Assembly: GCA_031279915.1 (NCBI GenBank)
Contig: JAITHO010000215.1
Span: 1-18,734, forward strand
Direction: 5' to 3'
DNA from: Tannerellaceae bacterium
GTDB lineage: Bacteria > Bacteroidota > Bacteroidia > Bacteroidales > Tannerellaceae
DNA length: 18,734 bases
Below are positions 15,452 through 18,734 of this stretch, piece after piece. A model generated the notes under the pieces. It did not search any database and was not told the DNA's origin. It saw nothing but the letters and a program-made list of their open reading frames with translations. Position numbers and translations under genes: made by a program. Each line of letters starts with the position of its first letter. The stretch's first letter is position 1.

Positions 15452-17613
15452 GAACGATACTTTGCACGATTCTCCTCCTCATCCTCGTCCCGCTGTCGCT
15501 TCCGGCCGATGAGGGCATGTGGCTGCTTCCACTGCTTCGGCTGCAAAAATTGGGGGAGATGCAGGCCATGGGTTTGCAATTGCAGGAGGCTGATATTTAC
15601 AATCCTAACGGTTCGTCGCTAAAAGATGCGGTTGTAATATTTGGAGGCGGATGCACAGGCGAAGTTATTTCGCCCGACGGCCTCGTCATCACTAACCATC
15701 ACTGCGGATACGGGCAGGTGCAACGCCATAGCTCGCCGGAGCACGATTACTTAACCGACGGCTTCTGGGCGATGAAACGCGAGGAAGAGCTGCCGAATCC
15801 AGGCTTGAGCGTCACTTTCATCAATCGCATTGAGGATGTAACCGATTATGTGTTACAACGGTTGGAAGAACGCGGCGACTCCACCGGCATGGACTTCCTC
15901 TCCATTCGTCATCTCAACGAGCTGGCAAAGGAGCGTATCGGCGCAGATTATCTGGCACAACATCCCGGCACGCAAGTTGAGATACGTCCTTTTTACGGAG
16001 GTAATATATATTATATGTATGTGAAGACGGTGTACCCCGACGTTCGCCTCGTTGGCGCTCCTCCTTCCTCCATTGGAAAGTTTGGAGCCGATACCGACAA
16101 TTGGATGTGGCCCCGCCATACGGGCGACTTCAGCATCTTTCGTATTTATGCCGATGCCGATGGAAAGCCGTCGCCTTACTCTGAGAGCAACGTTCCGCTT
16201 CGTTCGGAGCGATGGTTAAAAATATCCTTGCGGGGATTGAACGATAATGATTTTGCGATGATGATTGGATTTCCCGGGCGCACAAACACGTATTACACTT
16301 CGTGGGAAACAGCCGAGCGGCGCGATATTGATAACGCCGTTCGCATCCGCGTGCGCACTCTGCGTCAGGAAGCCATGCTTGAAGAGATGCTCAAGAGCCC
16401 AGCCATCCGCATCAGCTACTCCAATAAATATTCAGGCTCCACCAATGCCTGGAAGAATGCCATCGGAAGCAATCGCGCCATCACAACTCTCGACCTCGAG
16501 CAGGTTCAACAAGCCGAGCACGACAAGCTCCTCGCCTGGGCAAAGCAAGCCGGCAAGCCTGAGTATGGCGAAGCTCTGCGATTGATCGAACAGTTGGTGC
16601 ACGACCGCCGTTCGTTGCGCCTGCGCAGTTGGATGCTCGACGAAGCCATAGTGAGAGGCATAGAATTTAGCGCAGTTCCAACCGACGTCAGCTCCATCAT
16701 CGACGCTCTCCGCAACGGAGGCAAAGACGCGCAACAGGAGCAGATTCGCCTGCTAACCGCCGCCTTCCGCCGCTTCTTCAACAAAGATTATTCTCCCGAA
16801 GTCGACCGGAAAATCTCGAAGATAATGCTGAAAGAATACCGCAGCCGAATCCCCGCAGCACAGCAACCGGCCCACTTTGCCGAGATCGACAAAAAGCACA
16901 AAGGCAATGTCGACAGATACGTCGACCATCTGTTCCGCACATCAATCTTCGGCAGCGAAGCCAAGTTCGAAGCCTTCGTGCAATCGCCATCAGTAAAGAT
17001 TCTCGAAACCGATCCCATGATCCTCTTTGCCCGCGCCGTGCAAGACGAACGCAAAGCCCTGAGCTCCGCCCTGAGCGTATTCGACCTCACCTACGCCGAA
17101 GCTCATCGCGACTACCTCAAAGGACTTATGGAAATGTATGGGCCGAAGATGAACTTCCCCGATGCCAACTCCACCATCCGCCTCACCTACGGTCGCAAGC
17201 GCGGCTATCATCCAAGCAATGCCGTTTACTACGAACCGCAAACCACCCTCGAAGGCGTCATCGAAAAAGAAGATCCAGACAACTGGGAATTTGTCGTACC
17301 CGATCGACTGAAATCCCTCTACCAATCAAAAGACTTCGGCCCCTACGCCCTGCCCGACGGACGCCTGCCCGTAGCCTTCACCGCCGATACGCATACCACC
17401 GGAGGTAATTCCGGCAGCCCCGTGATGAACGCACGCGGCGAACTTGTTGGCATCAACTTCGATCGCAACTGGGAAGGCGTAGGCGGCGACATCCAGTACC
17501 TGCCCGACTTTCAGCGCAGCATCATAGTCGACATCAGATACGTGCTCTTCGTAATCGACAAATACGCCGGCGCCGGCTATCTGCTGAAGGAAATGGAGAT
17601 AGTTCGCGACTGA
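15448..17613 (+). CDS. dpp11: Dipeptidyl-peptidase 11 (S46 family, Asp/Glu-specific)
   Basis: This periplasmic serine peptidase of 721 residues removes dipeptides from peptide N-termini. A signal peptide ends near residue 20 (LSLPADEGMW). The catalytic triad falls exactly at the numbering of Porphyromonas gingivalis DPP11: His85 in ITNHHCGYG, Asp227 in WPRHTGDFSI and Ser655 in GGNSGSPV. Arg673, in INFDRNWE 18 residues after the serine, is the residue known to set preference for Asp or Glu at P1; DPP7-type enzymes have Gly there. This argues for DPP11 and not DPP7. The length also matches. Such enzymes feed acidic dipeptides to importers in peptide-fermenting Bacteroidetes. The start overlaps the CYTH gene by 4 bp. 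The stop codon lies within a direct repeat that recurs at 18112. Confidence 0.95.
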   Translation: MRTILCTILLLILVPLSLPADEGMWLLPLLRLQKLGEMQAMGLQLQEADIYNPNGSSLKDAVVIFGGGCTGEVISPDGLVITNHHCGYGQVQRHSSPEHDYLTDGFWAMKREEELPNPGLSVTFINRIEDVTDYVLQRLEERGDSTGMDFLSIRHLNELAKERIGADYLAQHPGTQVEIRPFYGGNIYYMYVKTVYPDVRLVGAPPSSIGKFGADTDNWMWPRHTGDFSIFRIYADADGKPSPYSESNVPLRSERWLKISLRGLNDNDFAMMIGFPGRTNTYYTSWETAERRDIDNAVRIRVRTLRQEAMLEEMLKSPAIRISYSNKYSGSTNAWKNAIGSNRAITTLDLEQVQQAEHDKLLAWAKQAGKPEYGEALRLIEQLVHDRRSLRLRSWMLDEAIVRGIEFSAVPTDVSSIIDALRNGGKDAQQEQIRLLTAAFRRFFNKDYSPEVDRKISKIMLKEYRSRIPAAQQPAHFAEIDKKHKGNVDRYVDHLFRTSIFGSEAKFEAFVQSPSVKILETDPMILFARAVQDERKALSSALSVFDLTYAEAHRDYLKGLMEMYGPKMNFPDANSTIRLTYGRKRGYHPSNAVYYEPQTTLEGVIEKEDPDNWEFVVPDRLKSLYQSKDFGPYALPDGRLPVAFTADTHTTGGNSGSPVMNARGELVGINFDRNWEGVGGDIQYLPDFQRSIIVDIRYVLFVIDKYAGAGYLLKEMEIVRD

Positions 17614-17638
17614 GCATCGCAGCACATTTTCTCAACAA
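17609..17638 (+). repeat. Direct repeat, copy 1 (over the DPP11 stop codon)
   Basis: ACTGAGCATCGCAGCACATT and the following ten bases recur at 18112-18142 with about five differences, one of them a one-base length change in the T-run. This copy includes the TGA stop of the peptidase gene. The two copies bracket the VOC-fold gene. Confidence 0.75.
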
Positions 17639-17662
17639 ACATAAATTAATCAACTTAGTAAA

Positions 17663-18052
17663 ATGAAAGACGTTTCTAAAACAAGGCAAGACCATGAGCA
17701 GCCTCTATGTATGGAAGAATGGGGATGGAAATATCATCACATGGGAATACCAACGGATAAGGTGATACAGGGTGAGAGATACCTGCCTCACCTGAAATTC
17801 TATGTTTCCGGCTTTGATACAAGTCCGTTCGGGATTGAGTGGATGAGGTTCGACAAAGATTGTCCAATCTCGGATATAATACAATCGGTTCCTCATATTG
17901 CATTTGAAGTTGAGGACATTGACAGAGAACTTGCCAGGCGTGATTTTGAAATTATTTCCGAACCAGGTTCACCTTCCGGTGGAGTTAGGGTTGCAATGAT
18001 TCTGCATAACGGCTCTCCAATAGAGTTGATTGAATTTGAACGGAATAAATAA
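17663..18052 (+). CDS. VOC-fold (glyoxalase/bleomycin-resistance type) protein
   Basis: This small cytoplasmic protein has 129 residues, the usual size of a single vicinal-oxygen-chelate unit with two beta-alpha-beta-beta-beta modules. Plausible metal ligands occur at the expected points: His26 in YHHMGIPT, Glu59 in FGIEWMRF, His78 in VPHIAFEVEDID and Glu121 in SPIELIEF. This His/Glu/His/Glu pattern is that of glyoxalase I-like enzymes, but the superfamily also holds epimerases, dioxygenases and antibiotic-binding proteins, so the substrate is open. The sequence is less GC-rich than the upstream peptidase. It is bracketed by an imperfect direct repeat of about 30 bp and lies just upstream of tRNA genes, which suggests it was inserted here. 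I saw no convincing promoter in the 49 bp before it, so it may be read from the peptidase operon. Confidence 0.88.
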   Translation: MKDVSKTRQDHEQPLCMEEWGWKYHHMGIPTDKVIQGERYLPHLKFYVSGFDTSPFGIEWMRFDKDCPISDIIQSVPHIAFEVEDIDRELARRDFEIISEPGSPSGGVRVAMILHNGSPIELIEFERNK

Positions 18053-18111
18053 TTCCGGCAGCTTCATTCCAAATCAGTATCAAATATGAGAGCGAGGCCA
18101 TGAGAGGGCAG

Positions 18112-18142
18112 ACTGAACGTCGCGGCACATTTTTTTCAACAA
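18112..18142 (+). repeat. Direct repeat, copy 2 (upstream of tRNA genes)
   Basis: ACTGAACGTCGCGGCACATT and the following bases TTTTTCAACAA repeat the sequence at 17609-17638 in the same orientation. Without the intervening 473 bp the peptidase stop would join directly to the tRNA promoter region. Confidence 0.75.
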
Positions 18143-18146
18143 GGTA

Positions 18147-18176
18147 TTGCAGATTAAAAAAAAGGAAGTACATTCG
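18147..18176 (+). promoter_or_regulatory. Candidate tRNA promoter
   Basis: TTG at 18147-18149, a 19-bp spacer and TACATTCG at 18169-18176 match the Bacteroidetes consensus with one change in the -7 box. Transcription would begin about 12 nt before the first tRNA. Confidence 0.5.
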
Positions 18177-18194
18177 CCGCCGAAATGCTGAAAG

Positions 18195-18278
18195 GCCCGG
18201 GTGGCGGAATTGGTAGACGCGCTCGTTTCAGGTGCGAGTGTTTTTGCGGACGTGCAGGTTCGAGTCCTGTTCCGGGCA
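18195..18278 (+). tRNA. tRNA-Leu (anticodon CAG)
   Basis: The acceptor stem pairs 18195-18201 with 18271-18277, with A as discriminator at 18278 and no encoded CCA. The D-arm has the type-II form GTGGCGGAATTGGTAGACGC. The anticodon stem CTCGT/GCGAG encloses TTCAGGT, so the anticodon is CAG. A long variable arm, typical of leucine tRNAs, is followed by a T-loop TTCGAGT within GCAGG/CCTGT. Confidence 0.95.
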
Positions 18279-18325
18279 CAATCAAAGGCAAAAGATCTTT
18301 ATTTAGATGAAAATTTATCCCTTAT

Positions 18326-18409
18326 GCGCAGGTGGTGGAATTGGCAGACACGCTACTTTGAGGGGGTAGTGCCGGTAACGGTGTGTGAGTTCAAATCTCA
18401 TCCTGCGTA
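18326..18409 (+). tRNA. tRNA-Leu (anticodon GAG)
   Basis: The acceptor stem pairs 18326-18332 with 18402-18408 (one G-U at the end), with discriminator A and no encoded CCA. The D-arm is GTGGTGGAATTGGCAGACAC. The anticodon stem CTACT/GGTAG encloses TTGAGGG, giving anticodon GAG. A long variable arm and T-loop TTCAAAT are present. It lies 47 bp after the CAG gene and is probably co-transcribed with it. Confidence 0.95.
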
Positions 18410-18451
18410 CTTCTTCGTAAAGAAGGCTTAACAAAGGGGTATGTTAAGTCG

Positions 18452-18486
18452 GAAAGGTGCGATTTATATCGTGCCTTTCTTTTTTT
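18452..18486 (+). terminator. Intrinsic terminator of the tRNA-Leu operon
   Basis: A 12-bp stem (18452-18463 with 18468-18479, two G-U pairs) closes a TTAT loop and is followed directly by seven T residues (18480-18486). This is a textbook Rho-independent terminator, 43 bp after the second tRNA. Confidence 0.9.
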
Positions 18487-18545
18487 GGGGTGAGCCGAGC
18501 ATGGCGCTTTAGCGCTGCAAGTTTGTTGCCGCAGCGTGGAGCCAT

Positions 18546-18669
18546 TACAACTTTTAGCCGGTAGCAAGGCTGTTTGCCGAAAGGAGAACTCCGCATGATA
18601 GGCAAGTGCAATACTTCCGGCCGTATTGCAAGAACTAAAACCTTAGTTTGATAGCAAATAAAAGTTGTA
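18546..18669. other. Possible structured element closed by an 11-bp inverted repeat
   Basis: TACAACTTTTA at 18546-18556 is perfectly complementary to TAAAAGTTGTA at 18659-18669. Inside lie a perfect 8-bp hairpin (18607-18614 with 18623-18630, loop TTCCGGCC), a 6-bp hairpin AACTAA/TTAGTT (18633-18638 with 18643-18648, loop AACC), GGAG/CTCC separated by AA, and AGCC/GGCT (18556-18559 with 18568-18571). Together these suggest a multibranched RNA or a small inverted-repeat element. I do not recognise a known RNA family. A minus-strand open frame of 87 codons overlaps it and the terminator; I do not treat it as a gene. The rest of 18487-18734 shows nothing else I can name. Confidence 0.45.
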
Positions 18670-18734
18670 TCCGACATGAATCGGGGATATAAAATGGAAA
18701 AGAGCATGATTCACATTCTATTTGTTGCTGGCTT

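Noticed and set aside
18201..18431. A 76-codon plus-strand open frame
   Set aside because: It runs through both tRNA-Leu genes and is a known kind of artefact.
18444..18707. An 87-codon minus-strand open frame
   Set aside because: It covers the tRNA terminator hairpin and the inverted-repeat element, has no recognisable domain and no promoter that I can see. It remains a weak possibility.

Overview
The window looks like chromosomal DNA of a member of the Bacteroidetes, probably the order Bacteroidales. The evidence is a one-protein hybrid two-component regulator (propeller sensor, kinase, receiver and AraC output), an S46-family dipeptidyl peptidase with the catalytic residue numbering of Porphyromonas DPP11, several promoters of the Bacteroidetes form TTG/TTTG-N18-20-TAnnTTTG, and the usual absence of clear Shine-Dalgarno sequences. 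Genus cannot be read from the sequence.

Layout. (1) 1-205: the end of an AT-rich tandem array with a 40-41 bp period, then a promoter. (2) 453-4565, plus strand: a 1370-residue hybrid two-component regulator with no polysaccharide-utilisation genes beside it in this window. (3) 4594-11271, minus strand, convergent with the regulator: a six-gene efflux and regulation cluster. Read 5' to 3' on the minus strand it is a TolC-like outer-membrane factor, a MacA-like adaptor, a MacB/LolD-type ATPase, a MacB-type permease, a LytS-type sensor kinase and a LytTR response regulator. A strong promoter precedes the TolC-like gene and a -7 box precedes the kinase. (4) 11272-11845: a gene-free stretch holding that promoter, a C-rich low-complexity block and an AT-rich leader. 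(5) 11846-14386, plus strand: two AT-rich genes (an uncharacterised 301-residue protein and a 538-residue SWIM zinc-finger protein) whose composition differs from all neighbours. (6) 14390-14770: a second and longer copy of the 41-bp array. (7) 14951-17613: a CYTH-fold triphosphatase-like gene overlapping by 4 bp a DPP11-type peptidase. (8) 17609-18142: a small VOC-fold gene bracketed by an imperfect direct repeat of about 30 bp. (9) 18195-18486: two tRNA-Leu genes (anticodons CAG and GAG) and an intrinsic terminator. (10) 18546-18669: a possible multi-hairpin element closed by an 11-bp inverted repeat.

How the parts fit. The minus-strand cluster reads as a self-contained tripartite efflux pump with its own two-component system at the tail. 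The hybrid regulator is a separate transcription unit and its target is unknown. DPP11 would release acidic dipeptides in the periplasm, which suits an asaccharolytic or peptide-using lifestyle. The least explained parts are the AT-rich SWIM gene pair, the paired 41-bp arrays sitting upstream of plus-strand promoters, and the structured element after the tRNAs.
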